NCBI GenBank assembly: GCA_024760525.1
Contig: CP060499.1
Coordinates: forward strand, 4,145,871-4,209,870
DNA: 64,000 nucleotides
Direction: 5' to 3'
Source: Nitrospira sp.
Lineage (GTDB): Bacteria; Nitrospirota; Nitrospiria; Nitrospirales; Nitrospiraceae
Shown: in pieces, positions 44,022 through 53,383 of the stretch
Position numbering within the stretch: position 1 is the first letter of the stretch
Layout: the number at the start of each line of letters is the position of its first letter
Notes under the pieces: generated by a model
Told to the model about the DNA's origin: nothing
Database searches by the model: none
Seen by the model: only the letters and a program-made list of their open reading frames with translations
Translations under genes and position numbers: made by a program

Positions 44022-44696
44022 ATGCAAGTGAAATCCGTCGCGTTAGGCATGATGTTGATGGTTGGTCTGTTACTGGGGACCTTGGCGGGGCCAGGCTTGG
44101 CCGCCCAAGGCGATACAAGGGAAACTGTGCTTCCCCGTTCATTTCAAGGCGCTCGGTTGGGGATGACGTTGTCTGAGCTTACCCGTGTTGTGCCTGATGC
44201 AAAAGGAGTGTCCCTGAATCGACGTAATCCCGCTCAACGTACCATGGTAATTCCATCAAAGGATCACGCCGTCCAACGCGTGGAATATCGCTTCTACAAT
44301 GACCCTCTCCGAGAATTGGCTATTCATTACAACTATGATGCGGTGCCCGGTGGGTTCAAAGAGCTACGCCAAAGACTACAGGAGGCCTATGGGGAGCCCG
44401 CAGTGGCAGCGTAGACAGACTATGACGCTGGACCCAATATCGCCTCCGTGAAGAAGACGGTCTGGCAAGACGATAGCACCATGTCGGTCTTGGCTCAGTC
44501 TCATAAACTAGACCAAGGGCGCGAGTTCTATGATTTGATCTTGACGATCACAGATCGCGAGCTCCAGCAAATCTTTGAGCAGGATCAGGAGCAGTACCGC
44601 CGACAAGAAACGCTGAGAGTCCCTATTCCATTGCCCACTCCTGGAATACAAAACAAGCAGATGGCGATGTCTCGTTTAGAGCGCACGCATATGTAG
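44022..44696 (+). pseudogene. Exported protein gene interrupted by an in-frame TAG
   Basis: From ATG 44022 (after AAGGAGG) a signal peptide is encoded (MQVKSVALGMMLMVGLLLG and a cleavage site near GLAAQG) followed by about 110 residues ending at TAG 44412-44414. The same frame then continues without other stops to 44696, encoding TDYDAGPNIASVKKTVWQDD and a charged C-terminus. Together they would make about 224 residues. A single nonsense change (for example CAG to TAG) is the simplest explanation; sequencing error or readthrough are alternatives. The function of the intact protein is unknown. Confidence 0.65.
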
Positions 44697-44764
44697 TATT
44701 TGGAGCATGGTAGAGAAGAGCGACTGAACAATCTGGGGCAGATATATGAAGGAGGTGGCTGACC

Positions 44765-44839
44765 ATGAAATTCCTCTACAGACTTATTGCAACCTGGCTT
44801 ATTGTGGCCCCTTTCATAACGGCTCTATTCATACTGTGA
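44765..44839 (+). CDS. Very small membrane peptide
   Basis: A 24-residue frame starting ATG 44765, with a strong GAAGGAGG ten bases upstream. The peptide is almost entirely hydrophobic (one membrane-spanning segment, MKFLYRLIATWLIVAPF...). It could be a real small membrane protein or a truncated remainder of a longer one. Confidence 0.4.
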   Translation: MKFLYRLIATWLIVAPFITALFIL

Positions 44840-44959
44840 CGGCTTATAACAATGAGAATAGCACGCTGGCACTCTCCGCCGACGAGGCCCCGGCAGTGCT
44901 CGAGGCGCCGCCGGATGGCACGGCAAAAGGAGTGGGCGATCAGGCCATTCTGGTGACGT

Positions 44960-45619
44960 ATGAGGCTCATACGATCGGTTCTGATAGCTGAACACGACTA
45001 TGGCACGATCAACAGTCTCTCTTGTACGCTGTTCGACCACATGCTCGATATCGCCATCGGCACGTGTGCCTCCGCCGAGGAACTCGCTCATAAGTTCGAG
45101 AGCGTGTCTTACGATACCGTCGTAGTAAGCCCCCTGTTGCTTCCAGCCTATCGTTCCATCCGAAAGAAAAGGAATCAATTGCTCGCGCCTCTTCTCGTCA
45201 CGGTCTGTCAACGAGACCTCACGGTGGGGCATGCGGCGCTCGAGGGCGACGTGTTTGGTCTCATCGCCATCCCCGTCATTCCTGACGAGGCCACCCAAAC
45301 GGTCCGACTGGCGCTCTGGCAAAACCAGCTGCTGAGATTGCTCGCTTCGAAAGAGAGGGCGGTCGTCCGGTTCCAGCAGCACATGGAGGAGTTTCCTCAT
45401 GATCAGAAGGCGGAAGGGGCATGTGTACGCGATCGTGAGGCCTTTGATCGCACCTTCCACAGCTTCCAGTCCGAAATGCGCCGGCTCGTGAATATTGAGG
45501 ATGAACGGAGTCTCTTCGATATCGCGGTGTTAGTGGAACAACGCGCCAGGCAACAGACATTGGACGGACTTCTCAACCTTACTCTGTATGAGGACAGTAA
45601 GGCAAAGGAATCTCCATAG
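44960..45619 (+). CDS. Response-regulator-like protein of unknown function
   Basis: A 219-residue protein. The first 120 residues resemble a receiver-like fold (VLIAEHDYGTINSL; SYDTVVVSP; a Pro-containing VIPDEATQTVRLAL), but the normal phospho-acceptor Asp is not evident, since the third strand reads DTVVVSPLLLP. The C-terminal half is helical (KERAVVRFQQHMEEFPHD; DRTFHSFQSEMRRLV). Possibly a degenerate receiver that acts without phosphorylation. No partner kinase is present in the island. Confidence 0.5.
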   Translation: MRLIRSVLIAEHDYGTINSLSCTLFDHMLDIAIGTCASAEELAHKFESVSYDTVVVSPLLLPAYRSIRKKRNQLLAPLLVTVCQRDLTVGHAALEGDVFGLIAIPVIPDEATQTVRLALWQNQLLRLLASKERAVVRFQQHMEEFPHDQKAEGACVRDREAFDRTFHSFQSEMRRLVNIEDERSLFDIAVLVEQRARQQTLDGLLNLTLYEDSKAKESP

Positions 45620-45769
45620 TCGTCTATCGAATAGGATTGATGGGAAAACCGGCGAGGGTATCGCCTGACGCGTTGCCTATTCTCCCATTCGCTCGTGAGA
45701 GGGGGGCTCCGCCCACGTTCGTGTCACACTACTACCTCAGCTGAAACCCTATCGATCTCGTCAAGGGAG

Positions 45770-45797
45770 TTGACTCAGGGCAGGTCGAAATTATTTA
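45770..45797 (+). promoter_or_regulatory. Putative promoter of the second Hsp20 gene
   Basis: TTGACT at 45770-45775, 16-bp spacer, TATTTA at 45792-45797, about 70 bp before the start codon. Same form as the other island promoters. Confidence 0.6.
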
Positions 45798-45868
45798 TGG
45801 CCTCGTAAGCTCTCGGCACGGCAATTCAGTCACGAAGGCCCGAGAGTGGAATGAAAGGAGGTCAATGT

Positions 45869-46333
45869 GTGAAGCTGGCACATTGGAATCCGCTCCGTGA
45901 GCTCGAAGGGATTTCGGAGCGACTGAACCGTTTCTTGTCACATTCTAGAAACCAACAGACTGAAACTCATCAGATGGATGGCAAGGAAATGATGACGATC
46001 CCGGATTGGTATCCTTCCGTGGACGTCCTCGAAACAGACGCCGAGTATTACCTCAAAGTAGAAGTACCGGAGGTGAACAAAAGGGACATCCGTGTGACAG
46101 TCGACAACAAGGTCCTTTTCCTCCAAGGCGAGCGGAGGGAAGAGCCCAAGGGCCCCGGACATCAGATCCATCGCCTCGAACGGGCGTACGGACGCTTTCT
46201 CCGGAGCTTTACGCTTCCGGATTCGGTCGAGGTGGCGCGCGTGAAGGCGGAATTTAGGGATGGGATGCTATACGTCCACTTGCCGAAATCGGCTCATGCC
46301 CAAATCAAAGCCATTGATGTGAAAGCGGCATAA
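45869..46333 (+). CDS. Hsp20/alpha-crystallin small heat-shock protein (2)
   Basis: Holdase chaperone of 154 residues starting GTG 45869 (KLAHWNPLRELEGISERLNR), with AAAGGAGGT upstream; an ATG at 45851 lies on the ribosome binding site and is not used. The alpha-crystallin domain spans about 50-145 with DVLETDAEYYLKVEVPEVNK and the RDGMLYVHLPK ending. Its last 85 codons and downstream sequence are duplicated at 51615-52090. Confidence 0.92.
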   Translation: MKLAHWNPLRELEGISERLNRFLSHSRNQQTETHQMDGKEMMTIPDWYPSVDVLETDAEYYLKVEVPEVNKRDIRVTVDNKVLFLQGERREEPKGPGHQIHRLERAYGRFLRSFTLPDSVEVARVKAEFRDGMLYVHLPKSAHAQIKAIDVKAA

Positions 46334-46365
46334 CGAGGCTCCTGCCAACGCACTGCCATCCACAG

Positions 46366-46395
46366 ATACGGCCCGTCTAGTAAGACGGGCCGTAT
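46366..46395 (+). terminator. Rho-independent terminator after the second Hsp20 gene
   Basis: A 13-bp perfect stem ATACGGCCCGTCT/GACGGGCCGTAT-type pairing with loop AGTAA, followed by CTTTATT. It lies 33 bp after the Hsp20 stop codon. Confidence 0.85.
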
Positions 46396-46509
46396 CTTTA
46401 TTGTGTTCTGAGGACGCTTGTGTCTTTTGACGCATACCGACACATTCATATCCAGTCTGCCAATCCTAAATACGTACAATGCTGTCAGCTGCTCCAGTGC
46501 GCCGTCCTC

Positions 46510-46537
46510 TTGACTTCGCTTTGCTGAGCATTATGAA
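46510..46537 (+). promoter_or_regulatory. Putative promoter of the island htrA
   Basis: TTGACT at 46510-46515, 16-bp spacer, TATGAA at 46532-46537. The leader to the htrA start codon would be about 230 nt. The same upstream sequence reappears at 52064, where the -10 part is missing. Confidence 0.5.
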
Positions 46538-46772
46538 CAAATGCGTGACACGGATGTATCTCGGGAATGAGTGCTATGCGGCACACATCGCTTACGAGCC
46601 CTCTCCAAAATGAAAGGGACACGCTCTCACGCCACTGCGCAAAACAATCGCTTAGGGCCAGTCCGGGTGCGCCATTTGCAGTACTGACTGTATTTCACGT
46701 GCCTTCATTTCACTCATCAGGCGGCGAAATGTGGGGCACTCATACAGACTCACAGTGCCAGGAGTTGACGTC

Positions 46773-48317
46773 ATGTATCAAACAGATTTTGACCGCAAAC
46801 CCCCTCGCGGACCCAGAAGTTGGCTTGTGGCCGTAATATTGTTGACGACTGGGATCATGATTGGATTTGTGATTGCTTCGGACCTTGGCTGGTTGCCTAC
46901 CGGACACGCAGTTTCCGACGTCTCCTCTCTAGTTCAGCCTCCTCCCATTGCCAAACCCGTCTCGACCGTCCCTCAGCCCGTGCTGGGCGGCGGCAATCAA
47001 ACATTCGTGGACATTGCAAAGTCGGTGAAACCGGCGGTGGTGAATATCTACGCCAGCAAAAGCGGTCGTTCCCAAGGGTCGGGGCCCGTGCCGTTTGACG
47101 ACCCCTTGTTTAGAAAGTTTTTCGGCGACGAGTTTCCCCGGAAATTTGAACAACCGAAGGAACGAAAAGAAGGAGGACTTGGGTCTGGCGTGATCGTCGA
47201 CTCTAACGGACTCATCATCACCAATAATCATGTGGTGGGCAAGGCGAATGAAATCCGTGTCATCCTGTCAGATAAACGCGAATTCAAGGCGAAGCTGATC
47301 GGCACCGATCCAAAGACAGATGTGGCCGTCGTCAAGATCGATGCGGCGGGGCTTCCAACCGTGTCCTGGGCCGATTCTGACAAACTGGAGGTCGGGGAGT
47401 TTGTTCTTGCCGTGGGAAATCCGTTTGGCCTGACACAGACTGTGACCCTGGGAATCGTCAGCGCTCTTGGGCGGGCCGCAGGTATCGCCGAATACGAAGA
47501 TTTCATCCAAACGGATGCAGCCATCAACCCCGGTAACTCCGGCGGGGCTTTGGTCAATGTGCGGGGCGAGCTGGTTGGGATCAACACGGCAATATTCAGC
47601 CAGAGCGGCGGAAACATGGGGATCGGATTTGCCGTGCCCAGCAACATGGCGCAGTCCATCATGGGACAGCTCGTACAAACAGGAAAAGTTGTTCGCGGGT
47701 GGCTTGGGGTATCTATTCAGGAGCTGACACCGCAATTGGCGTCTCAATTCGGTGTCACGGAGACAAAGGGCGTGCTGGTCAGTGATGTCATGGACGAGAG
47801 CCCCGCGAAGAAAGCCGGATTGGAGCGAGCCGACGTCATCGTGGAATACGATGGCAAACCGATGGATTCCCCGACGCATCTTCGCAATGCGGTGGCGCAG
47901 ACACCGGTGGGGAAAAAAGTCACGATTAAGTTCATTCGAGATAAGAAGCCGAAGGCAGTGGAGCTCACGATCTTGGAGCAAGCCAAATCCTTATCACAAA
48001 ACGCGGAGGACGACGGCGAATCAGCCACGCCCACTGGAGCACTGTCCGGTCTTGAGGTTCGCGATCTGACCGAACAATTGGCTAGTCGATATGGCTTGAA
48101 GTCAAGTGAACGAGGCGTCGTCATTGTCGGGGTGCGGCCCGGGAGTGCGGCTGAGGAAGTGGGTGTCCGAGAGGGCGATATCATCCTGGAAGTAAACCGC
48201 CAGGCGGTGACGTCGGCGAAGGCCTTTGGGCAGATCAGTGGCAAGTTACCAAAGGACCAAGCGGTCTTGCTCTTGCTGAAACGCCAAGGCCGAACAATTT
48301 ACCTAACACTTCGTTAG
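46773..48317 (+). CDS. DegP/HtrA-type serine protease (island copy)
   Basis: Periplasmic protease/chaperone of 514 residues from ATG 46773 (GGAG 8 bp upstream). One N-terminal transmembrane or signal segment is at about 18-38. The catalytic triad is His143 (ITNNHVVG), Asp173 (TDVAVVK) and Ser246 (INPGNSGGALV). Two PDZ domains follow (about 290-380 and 410-510). It is a second HtrA besides the one at 25782, with the same domain order. A DegP-type protease is also part of known heat-resistance islands. Confidence 0.93.
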   Translation: MYQTDFDRKPPRGPRSWLVAVILLTTGIMIGFVIASDLGWLPTGHAVSDVSSLVQPPPIAKPVSTVPQPVLGGGNQTFVDIAKSVKPAVVNIYASKSGRSQGSGPVPFDDPLFRKFFGDEFPRKFEQPKERKEGGLGSGVIVDSNGLIITNNHVVGKANEIRVILSDKREFKAKLIGTDPKTDVAVVKIDAAGLPTVSWADSDKLEVGEFVLAVGNPFGLTQTVTLGIVSALGRAAGIAEYEDFIQTDAAINPGNSGGALVNVRGELVGINTAIFSQSGGNMGIGFAVPSNMAQSIMGQLVQTGKVVRGWLGVSIQELTPQLASQFGVTETKGVLVSDVMDESPAKKAGLERADVIVEYDGKPMDSPTHLRNAVAQTPVGKKVTIKFIRDKKPKAVELTILEQAKSLSQNAEDDGESATPTGALSGLEVRDLTEQLASRYGLKSSERGVVIVGVRPGSAAEEVGVREGDIILEVNRQAVTSAKAFGQISGKLPKDQAVLLLLKRQGRTIYLTLR

Positions 48318-49383
48318 TGTCGCCTAGGGAAAAGGGCTTCAACAACCGGGCAAGGTTGCGCTGACGGTCCGTGCCTCCATTCTGGAGTTGTGCCCTGATG
48401 CGTTTCACGAGATTGATTTTTTCCGGGTCAATGTGAGTAACACATAACGGTCATCCTGAGGTGACCGCTGTTTTCGTATCGAGCGGTTCTGCTGTACGTC
48501 TTTGATCATATGGCTCATGGTTGGTTCTCCAAGGCCAAAGAGCCTCTCACATTGCCGACAATGGGTGCCCGAATTAAGCTTAAGATCGAGCAAAAGACCG
48601 TCTTGGGGGCCTCACATCACGCGCAGACAACTCGGGCTCTGAATCAGCCATCACCCTGACTGGGGTTGTCCTAGCGTTTGTCCGTCGCTTCTGACGGCTT
48701 TAGCGTCATGGCGCATTTGGTGATCCCAGTTGGAAGGTATGTGAGAGGGAAATGTACGCATATCTGCCATGGGTTTTTGATATAATGAAGTTATGGCTTT
48801 CAATAACCGGAATAAGCCCCTTCCAAAAGGCAAGCGCCCACGTTCGCCAGAAACTGCCGTTCATATTGCAAAGCCCGCCCTCAAGCCACTGCCAGACACC
48901 ACCCGCATCCCGTGGTTTACCGGTAAAGCGATACCTATCCGGCGCAAGACCAGCATGGCCCCCTAGCCAATCGACTTATCTTCGCTTTTCGTACGAAGAA
49001 TTGCCTTCTAGTCATTGAGCGGCGCACACACCACCGGCACTGGCAACGGCTTCTATATAGGCTATGTAACAACAGGACAAAAAGGAGGGATATCGGTAAC
49101 TAGCTAGGACTAGAACGTTTTACTCCTAGGAATGTCTTGTACCGTCTTGGTCGCAGCGTAATAGAAAGCCCTTCACGAACTGACTGAAACCGAGGCCGCG
49201 TATCCATCGCATTCCGCTTTTCTCAGAAATGATAGCCGGCATCAATTGCCATGAGCTTTGCAAACTGCCCGATCAAGCTCCTCTCTTCGTTCGGCAGCGG
49301 CCAACTGTGGTTGAAACTAGCGTGTATGATGTCTCCACGGTTTCCGCAGGGGCGAGGTCATCGCCCCTGCGGAAGCTCCGATG
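48318..49383. other. Long mostly non-coding stretch in the island
   Basis: About 1.07 kb. Only a 57-codon basic frame at 48793 has any support. The rest shows no domain. The perfect extended -10 TGATATAAT lies at 48779-48786. A purine-rich AAAAGGAGGGATATC near 49080 looks like a ribosome binding site but no start codon follows at a suitable distance. It may hold remains of deleted genes. Confidence 0.5.
48793..48966 (+). CDS. Small basic ORF behind an extended -10 promoter
   Basis: A 57-residue frame from ATG 48793 to TAG 48964-48966, rich in Pro, Lys and Arg (NNRNKPLPKGKRPRSPETA, IRRKTSMAP). Transcription from the extended -10 box ending at 48786 would begin at or next to the ATG, making the message leaderless. 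No known family. Low confidence because composition alone could occur by chance. Confidence 0.3.
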   Translation: MAFNNRNKPLPKGKRPRSPETAVHIAKPALKPLPDTTRIPWFTGKAIPIRRKTSMAP

Positions 49384-51228
49384 CTATTGGCTACTCACCT
49401 GCAGGTGAATGCTCCCCGTTTCAGTCATCGCAGGATTGATGGTCACTGTGTATGGTTCTGCTGAAGCCAGGGTCACCGGGTTGAGGGTAAAGCTCGATGC
49501 TGAACTCGTCATCCCAGCTTGCAGGATACCATTCGGGCTATAGAGATTGACGGTCACGCTGCCGAGGTTATTGTTCGTGACCTTGATCGTGGCCTGTTGA
49601 TTCGCGGTACCGGTAAACGTGTAGCGCCCATTCTGGCCCGCGCGGCTGACCGTGATCGGCCTGGGAGCCGCATTCACCTTGAGCGAATCCGAAACCTCGC
49701 TCGAAAGAGTCAAGGTTATTTTACCGGTGTAACTGCCGACAGGGTCAACGAGAACCGTATACGTGCCGGTGGCCGGCAAAGGATTTTGATCTGCGAGGCC
49801 CCCGCCCGCCGTACCCACAGCCGTTGAGGCAAGAATGGTCCCATCGGATGTCAGAAGCGTGACCGCGGTGGATGTAATACTCACCCCCGTCAGCCCGAGA
49901 TTCACCCATTGTCCGGCGTTGCCATTGAACGTGTACCGCGCCGTCTGGCCCGCCTTGTTCAGGCTGACCGGCACTGAGGCTCCATCGATGGCGATCGTAC
50001 CCGTGACGGGAGAAGAAAGGGCGAGGGTCATACTGCCGGTGTAGTTACTAACCGGCTCAACCGCAATGGTATACGTCCCTGTCGCTGGGAGAGCCGTCAA
50101 CGGATCAAGACTGCCGCCACTTGGACCAACGGTGGTCGCTTCCCACTTGGTGCCATCCGGTCTCAGGATGGACACAGCAGTCATAGGAATTGACACCCCG
50201 GTCAGACCGAGATTCACCCATTGCCCCTCCGTCCCGTTAAATGTATAGCGTGCCCGTTGACCCGGCACCGTCAGGTTCGGGGTCACGGCTCCTTGGTCCA
50301 CTGCGATGGTACCGGTCAGCTCTGGAGCGTTATACAGCGCGAGCTTGAGCTTTCCGGTATAACTCAGGTCCGATTCAATCAGGACAGCATAGGTTCCGGA
50401 AGCCGGAAGAACCTGTCCCGGAATCATAGTGCCACCACCCGCAGAGACAAACGAGATCGGCTTGCCTAACAACTTTCCATCCGGACCAACGATAGAGACA
50501 TATCCGCTTCGGATTGTCACCTCACTCAACTGCAAACTCACCGATTGGCCACTTTGTCCCGAGAATGTATAGCGGGCCTTCTGCCCGATACGGCCGATGT
50601 TGACCGGCACCGTCGCACCGTGAGGGGTGATGTCCCCACCCAATTCGCTTGAAACCGTGATCTTGAAACTCCCCGTATACGTACTGAGCGGGTCGATGAA
50701 TATTGTATAGGTTCCGGTCACCGGCAATTCTTCAAGATCGACGCTTGCGCCGTTCATCTCGCTGGAAGAGATCGTGGCCGCCGAATCAGTTGAAAACTGG
50801 TACGCTGGCATGGAGGTATGCACTGTTGTCAGGGAGGAGACTGGCCGCTCGCCCATCGTCGCATAATAGTTCTTCACTGCGGAGACATGTCTGGGCATCA
50901 CCCCGCCATCAGGCTTATAGACTGAAACGTAAAACTGTGTGAGTGTGACACCGCTGAAGCCGATATTGATCCGCTGGCCGGCTGTGCCGTCGAAGACCAG
51001 CAAGCCGTTCTTATTCGGAGTGGCAATTTTTACCGTGGTTGGTTCCCCATTGACTGCAATGCGGCCGTTGTATTCAATATCCGCGGCCGCGACGCCTGGC
51101 GGTAGAGCCATATCTCCTGCATAAGTCATGTCGATGGCAGTGCTGCAAATGAACCCCGCTGCCCCAAGCACAAGCATGACTGTTCCCACTCGCACTCGGC
51201 ACTTCACCCACGGCCATAGGCTGTACAT
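49384..51228 (-). CDS. Exported protein with tandem PPC-like domains
   Basis: A 614-residue protein from ATG 51228 (AGGAGG upstream). A signal peptide (about 18-40) is followed by about five tandem beta-sandwich repeats of roughly 100 residues, each with a core such as GQxARYTFxGxxGQWVNLGLTGVSI and LPATGTYTxxVxPxxxYTGxxxLxLSS, resembling bacterial pre-peptidase C-terminal (PPC) domains. No enzymatic domain is attached. It is probably a secreted or surface protein; the function is unknown. It is the only long minus-strand gene inside the island. Confidence 0.8.
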   Translation of the reverse strand: MYSLWPWVKCRVRVGTVMLVLGAAGFICSTAIDMTYAGDMALPPGVAAADIEYNGRIAVNGEPTTVKIATPNKNGLLVFDGTAGQRINIGFSGVTLTQFYVSVYKPDGGVMPRHVSAVKNYYATMGERPVSSLTTVHTSMPAYQFSTDSAATISSSEMNGASVDLEELPVTGTYTIFIDPLSTYTGSFKITVSSELGGDITPHGATVPVNIGRIGQKARYTFSGQSGQSVSLQLSEVTIRSGYVSIVGPDGKLLGKPISFVSAGGGTMIPGQVLPASGTYAVLIESDLSYTGKLKLALYNAPELTGTIAVDQGAVTPNLTVPGQRARYTFNGTEGQWVNLGLTGVSIPMTAVSILRPDGTKWEATTVGPSGGSLDPLTALPATGTYTIAVEPVSNYTGSMTLALSSPVTGTIAIDGASVPVSLNKAGQTARYTFNGNAGQWVNLGLTGVSITSTAVTLLTSDGTILASTAVGTAGGGLADQNPLPATGTYTVLVDPVGSYTGKITLTLSSEVSDSLKVNAAPRPITVSRAGQNGRYTFTGTANQQATIKVTNNNLGSVTVNLYSPNGILQAGMTSSASSFTLNPVTLASAEPYTVTINPAMTETGSIHLQVSSQ

Positions 51229-51614
51229 GGTCGACCTCCTATTGAAGTCTTCTAGATTGGAAGAGAGTTGTCGCAGTTTCAATGAAACATCTCATGAAGT
51301 CATCACACTTTATGTGCTTCGAATGATTGGCGTTTCCAAGGAATTATTCGTTGAGCGTGGTCATCAACGCCATAACCTCGTCCTCCTTGCGTCTGAATTG
51401 ACCTTGTGATCATCATCAAAAGAATAACGACTCTGCGGAACACTCGTGCCAATAATTCTTTCTGAAGAAAAGTCAATAGGGGCGAGGCCCTTCATGCCTC
51501 GGTCCACCTCTATCCTCCGGTCAAGGTCATAGAAATGGGTCTGGGAATGTACTGGATCCGTTGGGACTCTTTCCAGCAACGGCACGGTATCCGCATCGCC
51601 ATGTGCCCCAATCC
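51229..51614. other. Intergenic stretch with possible Hsp20 N-terminal remnant
   Basis: About 390 bp between the PPC-domain gene and the truncated Hsp20. Near 51550-51572 one frame reads WIRWDSFQQ, which resembles the RWDPFRE N-terminus of Hsp20s, but it is out of frame with the rest. This is weak evidence that the 5' part of an Hsp20 decayed here. Confidence 0.4.
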
Positions 51615-51877
51615 GGCCGGAGGTGAACAAACGGGATATACGGGTGACCGTCGATAATAAGGTGCTTTTCCTCCAAGGCGAGCGGAGGGAAGAGCCCAAG
51701 GGCTCCGGACGTCGATTTCATCGCCTTGAACGGGCGTACGGACGCTTTCTCCGGAGCTTTACGCTCCCGGATTCGGTCGAGGTGGCACTCGTGAAGGCGG
51801 AATTTAGGGATGGGATGCTATACGTTCACTTACCGAAACACTCCCAAGCCAAAACCATCGATGTGAAAGCGGCATAA
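51615..51877 (+). pseudogene. 5'-truncated Hsp20 gene
   Basis: Encodes only the C-terminal part (about 84 residues) of an Hsp20 protein, from NKRDIRVTVDNKVLFLQGER to VKAA, nearly identical to the end of the Hsp20 at 45869-46333. The N-terminal arm and first strands of the alpha-crystallin domain are missing, and there is no good ribosome binding site. It represents the right copy of the duplicated block. Confidence 0.85.
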
Positions 51878-51911
51878 CGAAAGCGCTCCCAACAATTGCA
51901 TTCTGCAGCCA

Positions 51912-51939
51912 ACGGCCCGTCCTGCAGGACGGGCCGTTC
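51912..51939 (+). terminator. Rho-independent terminator after the truncated Hsp20
   Basis: Stem AACGGCCCGTCCTG/CAGGACGGGCCGTT with a minimal loop, counterpart of the hairpin at 46366. The T-tract is weak (CCTGTGTTGTG). Confidence 0.65.
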
Positions 51940-52102
51940 CTGTGTTGTGTTGTGATTCCCACAGGACAGTTTTTTCCTTCGATGGATAACCGACATATTC
52001 ATATCTGGTCTGAAACCCATAAATACGTACAATGTTATCAGCCGCTCCCAGTTCACCCTCCTCTTGACTTCGTTTTGCTAAGATCCTGCGGCGATTGCGG
52101 CC

Positions 52103-52486
52103 GTGACGCCTCTGATTGACAAGGGGAACATTGATGAGGCGAAAGAGGCACTGCAGGCGGCGCTCAATACACTGGTCGTGTCCGAACATATCATGTCCTT
52201 ACCGCTCATACGGGCGGAGGAGAAGTTGGCCAAGGCGGAAGAGCTGGCTCAGAAAGACACGCGCACCGACGAAGAGAGCACGACCCTTGCGAAATTACTC
52301 GAGGAGGCCCGGGAACAACTGAAGCTATCCGAACTTTTGGGGTATGGGACAAAAGAAGATTACAAGAAGTTCTATGCGGAAATTGAACAAATTGAAGATA
52401 AGACGAAGGCTGGCAAATCTGCAAAGGCAATTTTTGCTCCCCTGAGAGAGTACCTTGCCGACCTCAAACGTTCTCTCTTCGACTGA
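52103..52486 (+). pseudogene. YfdX-like protein, 5'-truncated
   Basis: A 127-residue fragment (frame begins GTG 52103; the frame is open back to a TAA at 52079) that resembles the C-terminal part of YfdX-family proteins: PLIDKGNIDEAKEALQAALN, PLIRAEEKLAKAEELAQKD, LLGYGTKEDYKKFYAEIEQIE and GKSAKAIF. YfdX proteins occur in transmissible heat- and stress-resistance loci with Hsp20 and DegP. The signal peptide and N-terminal portion are missing; the sequence joins directly to the duplicated Hsp20 downstream region. No ribosome binding site is seen, so it is probably not expressed as a functional protein. Confidence 0.6.
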
Positions 52487-52516
52487 CTTTTGTTAAGCGG
52501 TATCGCCGTTATCGGG

Positions 52517-52544
52517 AAAGCTCCCGCCAAAGGAGCTTCCCTCT
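52517..52544 (+). terminator. Hairpin after the YfdX-like fragment
   Basis: Stem GGGAAAGCTCC/GGAGCTTCCC with one bulge and loop CGCCAAA. No clear T-run follows, so termination is uncertain. Confidence 0.45.
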
Positions 52545-52571
52545 CGAGGCATTGAGCTAGAGGAGAATGCT

Positions 52572-53333
52572 ATGAACCGAAAACTGAATGGGGTGGTGGC
52601 AGTGATCCTGGTTGTCTTATCGACCTGGCTGGTCGGTTTTGTGGGCGATGTGACGAAAACCACGGACCTACAGATTGAATCGGCAATCCGAGAACGTTTG
52701 GCCTCAGATGGTTGAATCGATGCGAAGAATATTCAGGTCAACGTCGACCACGGCCTGGCCAACTTGACCGGGACTGTGCCGGATTTGGAGAGTACGGGTT
52801 TGGCCGAAGCGCTGGTGAGCGGAACTATTGTGGGCGTCCGTCAGCTGCACAATGAAATCACCGTCGTGCCACCCGTGGTCAAAGATGAAATGATCCGCAA
52901 GTCGATTGAGGCGGCGCTGAGATCCGTTCCGGCCCTGAGAGACAACAAAACGAATACGATCACTGTGCTGGTCCATGAAGGGGATGTGGTGCTTAAGGGA
53001 ACTGTGGAGAAGCCGCTGCACAGCCGCCTGGCATATAAGACGGCGCGGACTGTGTCGGGCGTTGTGTCAATTGCGAACCTGCTGAAGGTCGTGGGGGAAC
53101 CTCGACCTGACAGAGACCTCGAAAAGGATGTCATGGCTTACTTGAAATGGGCGCCGTTTGTCGATCTCGATCAAGTCGAATACAGCATCGAGAAGGGTGT
53201 GATCAAACTCAAGGGAAAGATCGAGCACCATGCCGGCCTTGTGAGTTTGGTCAACGATCTGGAGAAAATTCGTGGCGTGGTGGATGTGGACGTATCGGAG
53301 ATGACAGTGACGAAGACTCAGCAAAAAGGCTAA
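52572..53333 (+). pseudogene. BON-domain protein gene interrupted by an in-frame TGA
   Basis: From ATG 52572 (AGGAG upstream) the frame encodes a signal/anchor segment (LNGVVAVILVVLSTWLVGF) and the first helix of a BON domain (LQIESAIRERLASDG), then meets TGA at 52713-52715. The same frame continues uninterrupted to 53333 with the remainder of three BON-like domains (IQVNVDHGLANLTGTVPDLE; TVLVHEGDVVLKGTVEKPL; YSIEKGVIKLKGKIEHHAGL). BON domains bind phospholipid and stabilise the envelope under stress. TGA in place of CGA (Arg) is the simplest explanation. Reinitiation at 52764 could yield a 189-residue product lacking the anchor. Confidence 0.75.
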
Positions 53334-53348
53334 CCTCAACAGTTATCG

Positions 53349-53383
53349 CAGGCGAGTGGGCAAGCTTTCGTCTCACTCGCCTG
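53349..53383 (+). terminator. Hairpin after the BON-domain gene
   Basis: A perfect 10-bp stem with a 15-nt loop, starting 16 bp after the stop codon. It lacks a T-tract. Confidence 0.5.

Larger units (their letters stand above)
46073..46537. repeat. Duplicated block, left copy (Hsp20 3' half, terminator, promoter)
   Basis: About 465 bp whose right copy is at 51623-52090, close identity in the coding part and weaker in the non-coding part. It covers the Hsp20 3' half, a terminator hairpin and a TTGACT promoter box. The copies lie 5.55 kb apart in the same orientation, so recombination between them could delete or duplicate htrA and the PPC gene. Confidence 0.8.
51615..52090. repeat. Duplicated block, right copy
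   Basis: Right copy of the block at 46073-46537. Coding part closely matching, the non-coding part (terminator, conserved AAATACGTACAATG-type stretch and TTGACT box) less so. The similarity stops inside the promoter region, where YfdX-like coding sequence begins. Confidence 0.8.

Noticed and set aside
52713..52715. TGA as selenocysteine codon in the BON gene
   Set aside because: No SECIS-like hairpin directly downstream was recognised and BON proteins are not known selenoproteins; CGA to TGA is simpler.
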